From Telmatactis stephensoni (Eukaryota > Cnidaria > Anthozoa > Actiniaria > Isophelliidae), in the NCBI GenBank assembly GCA_029948255.1, contig JALIZF010001264.1:1-64000 (forward strand): 64,000 nt of DNA. Reading direction: 5' to 3'. Under the pieces are notes generated by a model. That model had not been told where the DNA came from, ran no database searches, and was given only the letters and a program-made list of their open reading frames with translations. This document shows positions 43,038 to 54,249 of the stretch, piece after piece. The translations under genes were made by a program, and so were the position numbers. Each line of letters opens with the position of its first letter. Positions within the stretch are counted from its first letter, which is position 1.

Positions 43038-45648
43038 ATGAATGAATCAACACTTATCCTCGCACGAGCAGGTAAAAGACTACATTCGTTAAGACTATCT
43101 GTTTGTCTTCTTTATCTTTAACAAACTATATTTCATGATTTTTGTTTTTAAGGTATATTCAATGTGAACGATAGTCATTTGTTGATGTCCATATGTCCTC
43201 GACATAGAGAATTCTTTGGGATACGTTGGAGATGCAACAGAAAGTTTTGCTCCATTCCACTAGAATTTGCGGGCCACAAGTCGTCTTCATCTAAAGGGCA
43301 GTGTGGTCTAAAGACTAGCGAGTCTAGATATGTTTTAGAAGCCACTCAGAAGCTAATTCCAATAGAATCACGATTACTTATGTTTTCTGGCTAGTTGCAG
43401 GTGCGCCAGCTATTTGCGTGTGGGGAGGGGGGCCTGGGGCGATATTATTTCACCCTCGCTTGTTGACTCATCTTAGGGCCTGTTCACACGACAGAGGGTT
43501 TCCCTATGTAGTAGGGTTACCCTAGGTGGTAGGGGCCCCCTTCTCCTTTGTTTTACGCAGTTCGTTTCACATGGGAGTTTTAGCATTTTGAAATTAGAAA
43601 ATATACATAATCATCCCATGAAAAAATGAACGATTAATTGCATTTGCGTTTTTATTTTTAGGAAGAAAACGATAGTGAGCTACAAAAGAGCATGACAGAT
43701 GAGGAGAGCATAGCCGATACGTTTGGAAAACTGACCATCTATGATGAAAGCTCGTTCCTGCCACCAGATACATGCAGCACCACATCTTCATCTGGAAGTG
43801 ATGGGGTATCACCGTTAGTCACGCAGCGTTCCAAGCTCAACGAGTTTCTTGAAGAGTGTTCTATTGAGCCCTTAGGAAGACCATGGCTTGATTGGAACGA
43901 GGTCTCAGACAGAACACAAAGACATTATCTCCAAAAAACAACTGAAATTGTTTCATCAACACTGAGGGTTATTTCTCCCACAAATGCCACGCATTTATGG
44001 ATGGAGCTTCAAAGATCTGATTCAATGAACGTGGCTTTAGGTCTTGACAGATCATCGTGCCCAGCAGTGAAAGCATATTTAGAGGCCTTAGCTGAAGCTT
44101 ATGCAAATGCTACCAGCTGGGATACCCGTAGACAAGTGTTATCTATCATGGCTGGCATGGCAAGCTTCAATACTATTAGAGAGTACATACCAGGTCTAAC
44201 TCAATATAGATTCAGCATGGCTAACCTTCATCGTGTAGAGTACGGCCGGAACGTCCCTGTTCCTAAAAAGACCTCCACTCGAATTCGGATAAACCCTCAA
44301 CAGCCTGACCACTTCCTAAGTTTCATCACTAGCCCCCATCTGATCCAAGATCTTCCTTATGGTGAAAAAGAGCTCCAACTTCCTTCTGGTAAAGTTATCG
44401 TGGTACCTAATGTTATACGCACTATGATTCCTCAGCGAATCGTTATGCAATACACTCAGTATTGTACAGAAAATAACTTCAAGCCATTCAGTAAGAACAC
44501 GATGCTTAGAATTCTGACTGAGTGCAGTGCTTCTGTACGTAAGCCACTACAAGGAATTGATTATTTTGTTGCTGAGGGAACACGCGCATTTGATGTGCTT
44601 GCCGGAATTGTACTAGACAAATTAACACATAAAGAAGAGGGAGATTGGAACGCCACCGAGTTACAGAAGGCATTTAAAAACAGGGAAACTTTATCTCAAA
44701 GGAGATTATAAAGTGAGTAAGCTGAAATAACGTTCTCAAACTCATTAATAATGAAACACTGCAGGACGATCACTTGTGATATGGAAATGAGATCCAAATC
44801 ACTAGTGATGCTCCTACACAATTTCCCAGTCATTTGATATCCAGATTCATATGTTACTTACTTAATTGATATGTTTTTTACTTTATTTGAACACCAGACT
44901 CAGAAATTTTCTCACAAGCTGCGAAATTATGTACTTAGTAGCGAAATTGTCAGGAAAAACCTTTTGATAGATCATCTGAAGATTCGAACCCGAAATCTTC
45001 GTCCTGCGGCCTCGTGCTTTCATCAATTTCTTGGTGTTTGGATCCACTGATGGAACACTCACACGTATTTGATATATTAGAGGGCTGGGCTCTTCATGGA
45101 ACCAAGAAGGCATACCGGTTCAGTGATAAGCAAAAGAATTATCTCAAGAAAAAATTTGATATCGGCCAGGTCACGGGTAAAAAGTTAGATGCGGGCGGTG
45201 TTTCTAAAGACATGCTTCGAGCGCGAGACGAAAATGGTAAACGCCTGTTCGGTTTGACAGAGTTTCTATCTGCACAACAAATCTCTTCGTTCTTTGGTCG
45301 TTTAGCAGCTAAAGTAAGAGGCAAGCAGGTGTCTGACCTTGTTACAGAAGAAGATGTAGCAGCGGCAGAAGAGGAAATCAATTACAGTGAAGCTAGAGAA
45401 ACCATACTGTCTACACTCCAGCTTGAGCACCCAATCATTGTTGACCATGCAGTACAATATCTGCAGTTTGGTCCAAAACAACAGTCTAAAGTATTATACT
45501 AAAGTCTATGAAGGTGGCTCTTCTACAGATCTTCTGTCAAGAACTTCAACTTGAAGTACCAACACCACCAATCCGAAGGAAAGCGCCGTACATTGCCCTT
45601 TTGGAAGATGTTGTCAAGAACTGTACATGTACGGGCACTCCCAAGTAA
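43038..45648 (+). pseudogene. Broken multi-exon gene carried by the 6-kb element (repetitive anthozoan family)
   Basis: Exon 1 43038-43071 (MNESTLILARA), exon 2 43153-43400 (CPRHREFFGIRW, SIPLEFAGHKS) and exon 3 43662-44712 join in phase, but exon 2 has an in-frame TAG at 43392. Exon 3 (EENDSELQKSMTDEES to GIDYFVAEGTRAFD) loses frame near its end: LYLKGDYK is read one base out before a GTGAGT donor. After a gap with a SINE-like stretch the C-terminal part 45060-45502 reads EGWALHGTKKAYRFSDKQK and FDIGQVTGKKLDAGGVSKDM, then FLSAQQISSFFGRLAAK. A final frame change gives QIFCQELQLEVPTPPIRRKA and KNCTCTGTPK with a stop at 45648. I recall this architecture as a high-copy, uncharacterised family in coral genomes; no function is established. 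The middle cysteine-rich region expected of the family is missing. Confidence 0.65.
44880..45033 (-). mobile_element. SINE-like insertion between gene pieces
   Basis: On the minus strand a B-box-like CGGGTTCGAATCTTC follows CACGAGGCCGCAGGACG. The A box is unclear. It lies where the element gene lacks its middle exon(s), so it may mark the deletion or insertion event. Confidence 0.4.
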
Positions 45649-45859
45649 AGAATTTATTTATACCCGTCAATTGGAGAGTATTTTGTTTTCTCTCTCTCCG
45701 TTTCTATCACTAAGGGGCAATTAACGAGTAATGTAAACCAACTAAGTATGTATCTAAAAATAGATCGATTTTTCTTGGATTGCTCACATTTGGCAGGCAA
45801 TCGTAAGAAGTCATAAAATATGGACCCAATCAACAGTAATAATAATAATAGTAATAATA

Positions 45860-46290
45860 CAGTGGAATTCCGGTAACTCGAGCCCTCGGTAACGTACTGG
45901 AAACTGGAATCTTGCGCGCTAACACGAAGCGATTTTTATTTTCCTTCAGGTCGTTTTCTTCATAATTTTAACCCTGATAACTCAAACTTTGCTCCAAAAA
46001 GAATTCATAACTCTTAAAACTCCAGTACATGTGGGCTTAGCCTCGCTTCTGCTACTGAAAAAACAAAAGCAGAAATTTGAATAACAAAACAAATAGCTCC
46101 TGGGCTCGAGGCTAAGCCCGCATGTACTGGAGTTTTGAGAGCCGTCAATAGCGAGTGAAAACATACGCTAGAATGTCTAATTTATTTAGTTTAATTTATC
46201 TTTGAGTGCATGCTGTTACCAGATAGTAAAATTAGATGATTAAAGACAATTTCTTGTCAAAAAATTGTTCGAGTTATCGGGAATCAACTG
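45860..46290. mobile_element. pogo/Tigger-like MITE, TA target duplication
   Basis: Left CAGTGGAATTCCGGTAACTC and right GAGTTATCGGGAATCAACTG are inverted, with TA on each side (45858-45859 and 46291-46292). Termini of the form CAGTnGAnnnnC..AACTCGA are typical of pogo/Tigger elements. Inside, AAAACTCCAGTACATGTGGG and its complement form a second hairpin (46018-46138). It lies in the interior of the 6-kb element. Confidence 0.8.
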
Positions 46291-47343
46291 TAATAATGAT
46301 TTGGTGTCCATAAAGCGCATTTTGCAAAGCCTCAATGCGATTTACAATGGAGAAAGTATTAAACGAAGAAATTAAATAATTACAGAACAGCAAGTCTTCG
46401 TAAGATTTAGACGAAAACTGGGAAGCATAAACAAACTTAAGACGTCAAATATCTGAATATATTCTATTGTTTGAATGAATTCATCTCAGTGTTTGGAGAT
46501 CGGTTTGTAATCAAAACACTCTGTGATCAGTTTCCGTGTACGAAAAAAGTCATTAAAAAACTCTATTCAAGTATTTCCAATATTCTGAATACCGAAGTGT
46601 ACTTAAATAAACCAATAAATAAAGAAATAGAGTTAAGGAACATTGTGTTTTATTTATACTTAGATCGAATTGTAAACCGTGCTTGTCAATTTCACACTCA
46701 TTGTATATGCACGGTTAATATGACACTGAACAACAGCAAAATATGGATGAAGGATTCCTCTCGTAAAATGGGAAGGTTTTTAATGCCACTGATATTGCTC
46801 GCACACAGTAATTAAGAAAGGTAAGGCTACCAGGAAAATGTATTCAAAAGCCATGTACCAAGTGTTTTTTTTTTTGAGGTTTGAATATGGCCAATTGTTA
46901 CTATCCGGTACAAAACCTATTAGTGCATCAGATTGTCGCAAGCGAGACTCTGTAGAAAATGCTTTTCTTTCCAAGATTTTTGTTGCTTTAGAAAGGGAAC
47001 GAATCACTTAGTTTTTAGGAGAAAGCGCGTTATTGCACAGAGCCTGTTCTTTGCATGCGAAGGCTTCAAAGATGGCTTATTTTCCTCCTTGTGAGTATGG
47101 GTCAAAGGCGAAATTTGGGCGTATTTAACGTCGGTGATATTTTTTTAGAAAAATTCAAGATATCGGATCTTTAAATGTTATTTTTGAAGAACGTTTACCA
47201 AAAGGGTTCTGTACACAAAATATGACGAATTTTATTTTTGCCTCACTGACCGGGGATTTTTGATGGACTCTGGGTCTGACAAAGCTTAAAAGCTCTTTGG
47301 TTTGCTAAATTGTTCATCTGTACAACATTTTGCTTCTGATACT

Positions 47344-47460
47344 TTTTAAGTAATAGTCAAGTCAGGTGTGTGTACGGGCATGCGCGTCTTGAATTACTCA
47401 GCTAAATGGTCCCACATTTGTAGATCGTAGTTGAATTTCGGTTATAAATAGTTACTAATG
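47344..47460 (+). repeat. Direct repeat flanking the 6-kb element (right)
   Basis: Same orientation and order as 41113-41228, with scattered mismatches. The pair is far longer than any usual target-site duplication, so insertion into a pre-existing tandem repeat or unequal exchange is more likely. Confidence 0.7.
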
Positions 47461-47477
47461 GCATTGCTTAATTGATG

Positions 47478-47690
47478 GAAAAGAATTACTTTACCTTAAG
47501 GTAAGGTGGTTCTTTTCCATCTTTTTTATTTTGTCCCACACGTTTAGATTGTTGTTCAATTTCAAGTATAAATGTTGAATTGAAGATTCCTCAACAAGCC
47601 ATGATCATCACCATCTTCATTTGTAATTAATTGATAATGATATTATTGATTATGCATAAATGAAGATGGTGATGAACATGGCTTTTCTTT
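47478..47690. repeat. Two small hairpins
   Basis: 47478-47519: GGAAAAGAATTACTTTACC and its complement in one short stem. 47596-47686: AAGCCATGATCATCACCATC-like left arm (starting AGCCATG) pairs with GATGGTGATGAACATGGCTT. Neither has a coding frame. Confidence 0.6.
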
Positions 47691-47747
47691 TTTGTTTTAG
47701 CTGGCATTCCCCAACATGTATTTTCCTGGTCCGATTGACTTTGAATC

Positions 47748-48105
47748 TAGTTGTTAGGATATTTGGCTGGATTTAAACAAATTTTTAGGATGAACCCACT
47801 AGCGAGACATAATTCACATAGATTAGCTGAGACTATAAAAGACAAATTTGAGCTATGGGTTCATCTTAGTAATTTGTGTAAATCCAGAAAATTGTCTTTG
47901 GAACTCACTGGACATCATTGCCACAGATTGATTTAGACTGAAGATTAATTTGAGGCATGGGTTCATCCTAAAAATTTGTTTAAATCCAGACAAATATCCT
48001 AACAACTAGCAAGACATAATTCGCATAGATTAGCTGAGACTATAGACTAATTTGAGCCATGGGTTCATCTGAGTAATTTAACTAAATCCAGAGATTTGTC
48101 TATTT
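47748..48105. mobile_element. Inverted-repeat element with partial direct duplication
   Basis: CTAGTTGTTAGGATATTTG (47748) faces CAAATATCCTAACAACTAG (ending 48009). GATTAGCTGAGACTATA and GAGC(C/T)ATGGGTTCATC recur to the right up to about 48105, so part of the element is duplicated head to tail. Confidence 0.7.
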
Positions 48106-48574
48106 GTCTATTCATGTAAAACACTCTCTCTCGTTCTTTTTACTATACTTAGTTGATTCAATAAAGGTCTTTACTAATGCGCTGGCTGCACTTCAGGCAA
48201 CCAGTGTACACTTTGAGGAGCGTCTTGTTAAAACGTTTATTAGCAACAACATGTCAACCGCTCTTACCCTAGCGGCAGTTTATCGAAATGTCTTTTTAAG
48301 CCGATATTTGGCTCGCTTTCACTTAGGCACGAGTGAAGGCACGGGTGCGTCTAGTTCATATATAAAACATCTGAAACATGAACGAAAAAATACACGATTT
48401 GTTATTGTGTCAAAAACGCCGTTGTAGAAGTCTTTACAGCAAACAATTTAGATACATATAGTGAAATAAAAAGTTTTATTAACTGGTATATTCGCAGGTA
48501 ATATTTTTGCATGTCGGAGATATATACCTATATACCAACCAAAAAAGGTTGTCGTATGAGAGGTCTCAAGTCTA

Positions 48575-49065
48575 CGCGACCAGACCGAAAAGGAGTATGG
48601 ATAGCTGCAAAATTTTACTCTCTTTTTTTCGTATTGATTTTGACTTTAGCATCAGCAAAGAAGCTCTTTGATGTATTAGGTCATGGCAAGCTCAAGTTGA
48701 ATTATGGTGTGGATATTTGTGATTTTATAGCTTTAGTAATGTTTACCCATGCTTCCTTTCGGGTGAGTCGCGTAGACTTTTGCCGACAACGTTTATTGAA
48801 ATAGGTGTATACCTATTTGCACAAACATTTACAATGACCATCATCTTCATTGTCATCTATATTGAGGCAGTAAGGTCTGAAAGGCATCACTACCCTTTCA
48901 AAATCATCTAACCTAGAAGCTAGTGACTGAAAAGTCTGCTGGGTACACTAGTAACATATTGATTTTCATATGTTTTATCTATGAATTCGCTAGATAGTGT
49001 TTGGAATACAAAAAATTTCTCTCACTCGCTGTTTGAAACATCCACGCCCACGCGCTTGTTACTCG
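48575..49065. repeat. Dispersed repeat copies (partners at 33905, 58440, 63450)
   Basis: 48575-48805 matches 33905-34115. 48905-49065 (CTAGAAGCTAGTGACTG, GCTGGGTACACTAGTAACAT, GTTTGAAACATCC) matches 58440-58610, and a shorter piece is at 63460-63545. The frames crossing these copies (48104-48427, 48511-48804) match nothing I recognise. Confidence 0.5.
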
Positions 49066-49223
49066 GGCTACCTGTGGTAGCGCGAGTTTAAATTTACCGT
49101 TTCTATCTTCTCTCTATCGTAGTCGAGAATGAGTCATGAAAACGAGGCAAAGCATGAAAAGACAACGCATGGTAAAACCATGTGATTCGATAATTATTGT
49201 TAGAGCTATGGGTATTTAAGGTA

Positions 49224-49365
49224 GAGTGCTCGCACTTAATGCGTGAAACAAATAGTAATAATTACTACTAAATAGTGTTGATTAGACAATAGGAAACAAA
49301 GGAATTTGCATAACTTATCACCTATTTTGTAATATTTATGTTGCACGGATTTAGTGCGAGCACTC
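49224..49365. mobile_element. GAGTGCTCGCAC MITE, TA target duplication
   Basis: GAGTGCTCGCACTTAATGCG at the left and TTAGTGCGAGCACTC at the right, with TA on both sides (49222-49223 and 49366-49367). It shares the GAGTGC terminus and size with 16231-16361 but has a different interior. Confidence 0.85.
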
Positions 49366-49623
49366 TAGTTGCATAGGATAGAAAATAAAATATAATTGTC
49401 CGAGGAAGACTTAGAGCGGGCGGAACAAATTTTTTGAATTTCATTGCCACTTCTCAAAAGAAATAGTGGGCTCCCTGTGGGAGTACCATCCATTTTACCA
49501 GTTCCACGAAAACTGGGTTCCAGAGCAAATTTCCTGGGCTAAACCACTGCCATGTGTTACTTAGGTTTTCCCCATTCCATATACCAAATTAGTTCAGTAA
49601 CACAGCGTTGTAGATTGGTTAAT

Positions 49624-49640
49624 TGTTTTATTGGAATAAA
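49624..49640 (-). promoter_or_regulatory. Polyadenylation signal of the 49694-52524 gene
   Basis: On the minus strand, CCAATAAAAC lies about 60 nt after the stop codon at 49694, a standard AATAAA position for ending this transcript. Confidence 0.6.
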
Positions 49641-49693
49641 TAATACTATCGATATTACAAAAATTACACCAAGTTACGCTAGCTGTCAAGTCT

Positions 49694-52524
49694 CTAGTCA
49701 CGATGAACGTCAATCTGGAATGTAAATTACAAAAAGAAAAACATGGTTATTTTTATCCTTCTAGTATGATATTTGTAATGTAATTCATATTCCCCTTGGT
49801 ATTCGTAATAGAGAGAAAACTGCCAAAATTGCAGACCTCTCCCATTCCAACGGCCTTTTCCCCGACACTCTGCGTGTCCTCGGATGCTTGATATCAGTTA
49901 CTAGAATACTTTCAGCTTGACAAGGGATGTACCCCTTTATATCGCATCCTCCCAGTTTAGTTCGTCATAGCCCATAACCCATACCCCCTAGTCCCCTCCC
50001 CCAATACACACACACACACACACACAAATCACCCCATTCTTTACTACTGTTTTGCCCAGGGCATGTCACTTGACAAGCTTATACCAGCTACACACTAGTC
50101 TGCTTACCTGTTCAGATAGATAGATGACACGTGACTTGGTGTCAAATGTTTCGGTTTGTTGTTCATTACCACCACCTCGTCGTTGTTCTCGAGGTGATGC
50201 AGGCTGTTGATCGGGTCTGTTAAAGGCATTTACAATAAACTGGTTTACTGTGTAGACTCTGTTTCGTCGTCGACGTTTGCCTTTCATGTCCTTGTTGTCT
50301 TTGGCTTCTGCCTGTTTAAAGATAAAGGTAAGCACGCATATTTAGTGTTGGTTTCTTCAGCTGAACGCGCTGGTCTCCCAGGAAGCCAACGGTACGCTCT
50401 TTACCTGACCTTTTATCATTACTGCTAAAGCTACTTAAAGCTACACAAAATGAACTGGGAACCGAACCTCTCACATCAGAAAGCCATGCAATAACTAACT
50501 GCGCTATACTTACCTCTTGTTTGTCGTCCTTGGGTTGAACTGTGTCCATATTATTGGCTTTTCCAGCCTGAGTCGACAGAGGTGGGTACGATGAAGAGAT
50601 TTGCGATAGTTCTGAAGGCACCTGTTTCCATGGTGATTTGATGTTAATGGGGAATTGATGATGTATGTCTACAGTGCGGTTTGGTGAAGCGACGACGGTG
50701 TGTTGACGTGGATTCGATTCTGATCTCTGTTGTCGTGGTCTTCGTCGTGATTCTCGTTCCCGCGGTCTACGTTTTTGTGATTTAGAATTCCGCGTTTGTT
50801 GTTTCATTGTTTGATTGCCCTGTTCTTTCGTTACTTGTTTATTAGCTGTTGATGGTTGCTTTTGTTGATTGCGCCTTGTTGACTTATTAACTTGCATTGT
50901 CCATTCCAGTAGTTCTTGTTTCTCTGGTTGCTGCAGAGCAACCTGTTCTTTGTGCTGTTCTAAGTTATCTTTAACTTCTTCTTCTTCCATAATTTCTTTT
51001 TGTGATCCCCTTTCTTGATTTTCCTTTTGAAGTTCAGCGGATCGTTGTTCCTCCAGTCGTTTTTCTAAACCATCCACCTCTATACTGTGCTCTTGAACTT
51101 TTGGCTTTCCTTCTTCCATTATCTCTTTTTCTGTTTCTCGGTTGTTCTGGTCTTCTTCTTCTTGGTCCAAGTGCGCGTCAATACATTCTTTTTGAACGAT
51201 TGCTTTTCCCCTTTTCCTTTTGCCTTTCCCTTTCCTTCTTCTCTGACGTCTTTGCTTCATTGGCTGACTTTTTTCTCTGAGCCTAAATAAATCAAATAAA
51301 CCGTACTGAATTTATAAGTATTTCTAGGCATTTCGTGAACTCTCCACATCCGTACAGCACTTTGTAAAAAGACTTGCACTTGTCACTTATTATAATTGCT
51401 TACCTCTTTCTGTAAAATAAAATGACCAAAACAAATAGGAGGACTAGTAGGCTCAAGACAAATAGTGGTGAAAGACTTGAAGCGTCAACATTCTTGTGTG
51501 GAACTAATCTTGGTAGATTTTTAGGTTCTTCGATTTCTAAATCAATCAATCAGAGAAAGAAACCAAAAATCAACAATCAACACCTTGAGGAATTTATTGC
51601 TCTTTTCCACTCTCGACTGTATGCAACCCTCATACTCTATCCAACGTTCATTAGTTAGACTTCCCTGGATGAACATCATGGTATCAATGAGCTTTTATCA
51701 TGTAATTCTAAAAGGCACAGTACAGAAATATAATTCAGTACCATAGCTGGAAAGAGCACATCAAAATGAGTAAAACTGTGAAGTTTAAATGAAGTAACTT
51801 TCAAACTCACGAAGATATGAATTTTCCGAAATCGAAATTTTGTATGAAAACATTCGCTGGTAGGCAAGAGATGCCTACCAGCAAAGGTTTTCTTACAAAT
51901 TCACACTTTTCAAAAATTCATATTCTCGCGAATTTTGGATTGAATTCCTTCAAACTTCACTGTCTTGCTAATTTTAACATGCTCTTTCCAGCTATAGGGT
52001 AATCTTTTTCTATTTTACGAATTTAAAAATACATGATAAAAGCTCATTATGATTAATGAAAAGGATACTTACTTAAATTTTGTTTTACAAAAATATGCTT
52101 CCATGCATCTCTACGCTGATGTTTTCTGGTATACTTTTCGTACACTGATACAAAGAAATGGAAGAGAAGATAAAAATGAATGCAAGATTGACTTGACGAA
52201 AACTAATTGTTTTCACTGAAATTTTACCTTTCGCAGCTTTCTTTGCTTTCCTTGTTTTAGTCGTTATAAGTTTGTGGTCTTAAAAGAAAAAAAAAATGCA
52301 ACTTTAGTCTACAATACGTTACACAACAGGTGATTAAAATTGTTGTAGAAGATTTGTTTTTAGCTGTTCTTATAAATTTGTCGTCTTGCATTCTTACCTT
52401 GACTCGACCAAGACAAATGCATCACCATCGCGTCCCATTTCGATGGGAAGAAAAAACGAATGAAGAATGCAGTAAATGCAGTAAATACGGAGATTCCTAC
52501 GGAGATTCCTAAAAGCAGTGGCAT
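49694..52524 (-). CDS. Unrecognised 458-aa protein, two membrane segments and K/E/Q/R-rich coiled tail
   Basis: Seven exons join in phase: 52524-52398, 52278-52228, 52144-52073, 51536-51404, 51282-50514, 50311-50108 and 49714-49694 (1377 nt). The start MPLLLGISVGISVFTAF is followed by FFIRFFFP, a hydrophobic N-terminal anchor or signal sequence. Residues around 100-140 encode SLSPLFVLSLLVLLFVLVIL followed by FYRKR, a clear transmembrane helix with a basic cytosolic flank. The large exon 5 is dominated by lysine, glutamate, glutamine and arginine (EEEDQNNRETEKEIMEEGK), predicted coiled or disordered. The C-terminus (RRRRNRVYTVNQFIVNAFN) is basic. The layout recalls ER-anchored proteins such as the triadin/junctin/aspartyl-hydroxylase group, but I see no homologous domain. 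All donors and acceptors are GT-AG. Confidence 0.75.
50340..50510 (-). mobile_element. SINE family A making up most of an intron
   Basis: On the minus strand, directly after the exon-5 donor, TATAGCGCAGTTAGTTATTGC (A box) leads to AGAGGTTCGGTTCCCAG (B box), then TAGCTTTAAGTAGCTTTAGC and GCGTACCGTTGGCTTCCTGG. The tail matches the SINE at 14262-14480. The intron is 50312-50513 (202 bp), of which about 165 bp is SINE. Confidence 0.8.
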
Positions 52525-52544
52525 TGCTAATTTATGAGTGTCTT

Positions 52545-53045
52545 TTCTCTCTGTTTGCTATCTGACTCTGTTGCTAATTTAGCTAATCAACTAATCTAGC
52601 CTGACGTCATCCACTGTGACGTTATTTACGTAATTGACTGAGTGCGCGCTGCCCTGCGCGCGACACGAGAGCCTGGGCAATGTCCACAACATTAGATGTA
52701 ATTCACCAGATAACAATTTGACAATTTGAAGTTGTGCATCTGGAGAGAAATAATTTATTTAAACAAGAGAGCATAAAGAAGAGAGGGAAACTTGTTAATG
52801 GGGCGCGCGCCGTGATGATTCCCATCTGTGCTATTTTTAGTAACCGGATGCAGTTTAATTTTCGTCTTACCCTACTCCTATGCGTCGAAAATTTGAGCGA
52901 GTGGAATTTTGGCGATTTGAGCTTCATAAAATCACACAATCGATATCAAATTTATTCCAAATTCCACGAAAATGCCATAGGATATCCTATTAGTAACATA
53001 CATACATAACTTGCACAACATACATAACTTTTCAAAATTTGTTTC
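52545..53045. other. Gene-poor 5' flank
   Basis: Upstream of the start of the 458-aa gene I see no exon on either strand. The stretch includes GC-rich patches (GACTGAGTGCGCGC at 52637, GGGGCGCGCGCC at 52800) that could belong to its promoter. A TATA box is not obvious. Confidence 0.4.
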
Positions 53046-53049
53046 AGAA

Positions 53050-53258
53050 AAATTAACTCTGAATTTCATTCCTATTTCACTAGGAACTCAAATGATTATC
53101 GTACACATTAAAGTAGAACGAACGTTAAAAAATTCACAATAGTTTGCCAAGGCCCGAAATACTGGAACACATTACCTAATGAGCTTAAAACAAAACCAAC
53201 CCTCAATAGTTTTAAATCAAATCTTAAAAAATTCCTCATTGAATCTCATATGCCATGA
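53050..53258 (+). pseudogene. LINE ORF2 C-terminal remnant
   Basis: The frame GPKYWNTLPNELKTKPTLN followed by SFKSNLKKFLIESHMP and stop is the standard C-terminal motif (GPxxWNxLPxxLKxxxTLxxFK) of CR1/L2-type reverse-transcriptase polyproteins. The reading frame degrades upstream. Confidence 0.7.
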
Positions 53259-53722
53259 AATAAAATACTTAATTCTTTCAGTTCGAAATTCGAGCAAGGA
53301 AAATTGAGAGTATTAAAAACTTACGTATACGGATCTCTATGGTATGTAAGTACGTATAAGTTATACGAATATACGTATATACGTTGTACGTATAAGTTAT
53401 GTACGCTTTGTGAAACGCTGCCCCAAATCAAAATGGCGGACGAAAGCGTTAAAAAAAATCCATACCAAACAGTAAAATATTTTCATAACTTCACAATTTT
53501 CTGTAGTATAAAATTGCAGCATACAATGAATAAAATATGCCAATACAGAACTTTTCGTTGCAAAAAACGAAACTTTGTTCACTAATTAAAATCATTATTC
53601 AATTTTCATACACTGTACAAATTCTGATTTTCTGATTGGTCAGTTTGTACCACGTGACGCGTTGTTATGACGTGCAACACGTCATTATGCATTAACTTCC
53701 GTGAATTAATCATAGACAAATT

Positions 53723-54118
53723 ATGGCAATAAATCATAGTTGGAAAGAAAAAATGTTCCTGGTGATAAATTTGAGGATTTTTCGAAAAAGAGAAGATCAA
53801 CGAGCATACTTAAAACTGCTTAGTGTGCCTGTTTTGAAGGTAAACTCAATTTCATTGAAGTTTTTGGAGCTTACGGAGCGGAGATCAACATTTCAACGGC
53901 TTAAAAACAGAGTTCGCCGGCTTTCCAAATTCATCTTAATATATACTGTTTTTTTAGACTGGTTATCCAAAACCTATCTCATAGAAAGTTTAGAAAGTCT
54001 GTCGCCACAAGTTCTCTCAGATGGGGTAAAGAAATTTTATCAAGAATCCGCGAAGAAAACGCCAAACGAGTACTTCAGCCTTCGGCTCGTCGAAAACCAC
54101 TTCTTCCCGGCTTCTTGA
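53723..54118 (+). CDS. Unrecognised 131-aa open frame
   Basis: Single-frame ORF starting MAINHSWKEKMFLVINLRIF, basic, with LSPQVLSDGVKKFYQESAKK near the end. That stretch faintly resembles the KIAA1958/ZMYM DUF3504 (Crypton-derived) helical segment, but the match is weak. No splice partners found. It could be chance or a remnant. Confidence 0.2.
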   Translation: MAINHSWKEKMFLVINLRIFRKREDQRAYLKLLSVPVLKVNSISLKFLELTERRSTFQRLKNRVRRLSKFILIYTVFLDWLSKTYLIESLESLSPQVLSDGVKKFYQESAKKTPNEYFSLRLVENHFFPAS

Positions 54119-54249
54119 CGGCGGCACCAAAGTTTAAATAAACTTTATTGGGTAACAAATAAAGCGTATGCTTTTTTCCAATCTGGCCCAAGACAGTCAA
54201 ATACTAAATGGGTCCAAGATAATTGAAATATAGAGCCTATGACTCTAAT

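Larger units (their letters stand above)
41251..47270. mobile_element. 6.0-kb transposon-like element with ~710-bp terminal inverted repeats
   Basis: Left TIR 41251-42333 (less a 362-bp insert) and right TIR 46561-47270 are long inverted copies with few mismatches, beginning GAGTCCATCAAAAATCCCCG. The interior (42334-46560) holds the broken gene at 43038-45648 and a pogo-like MITE. No target-site duplication could be recognised directly at the ends. Outside both ends lie direct copies of about 110 bp (41113-41228 and 47344-47460). No DDE transposase motif is clear, so the superfamily is unknown. Confidence 0.85.

Noticed and set aside
48104..48427. 107-aa plus-strand frame containing NALAALQATSVHFEERLVKT
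   Set aside because: No homology recognised, no splice partners, and surrounded by dispersed repeats; not enough support for a gene.
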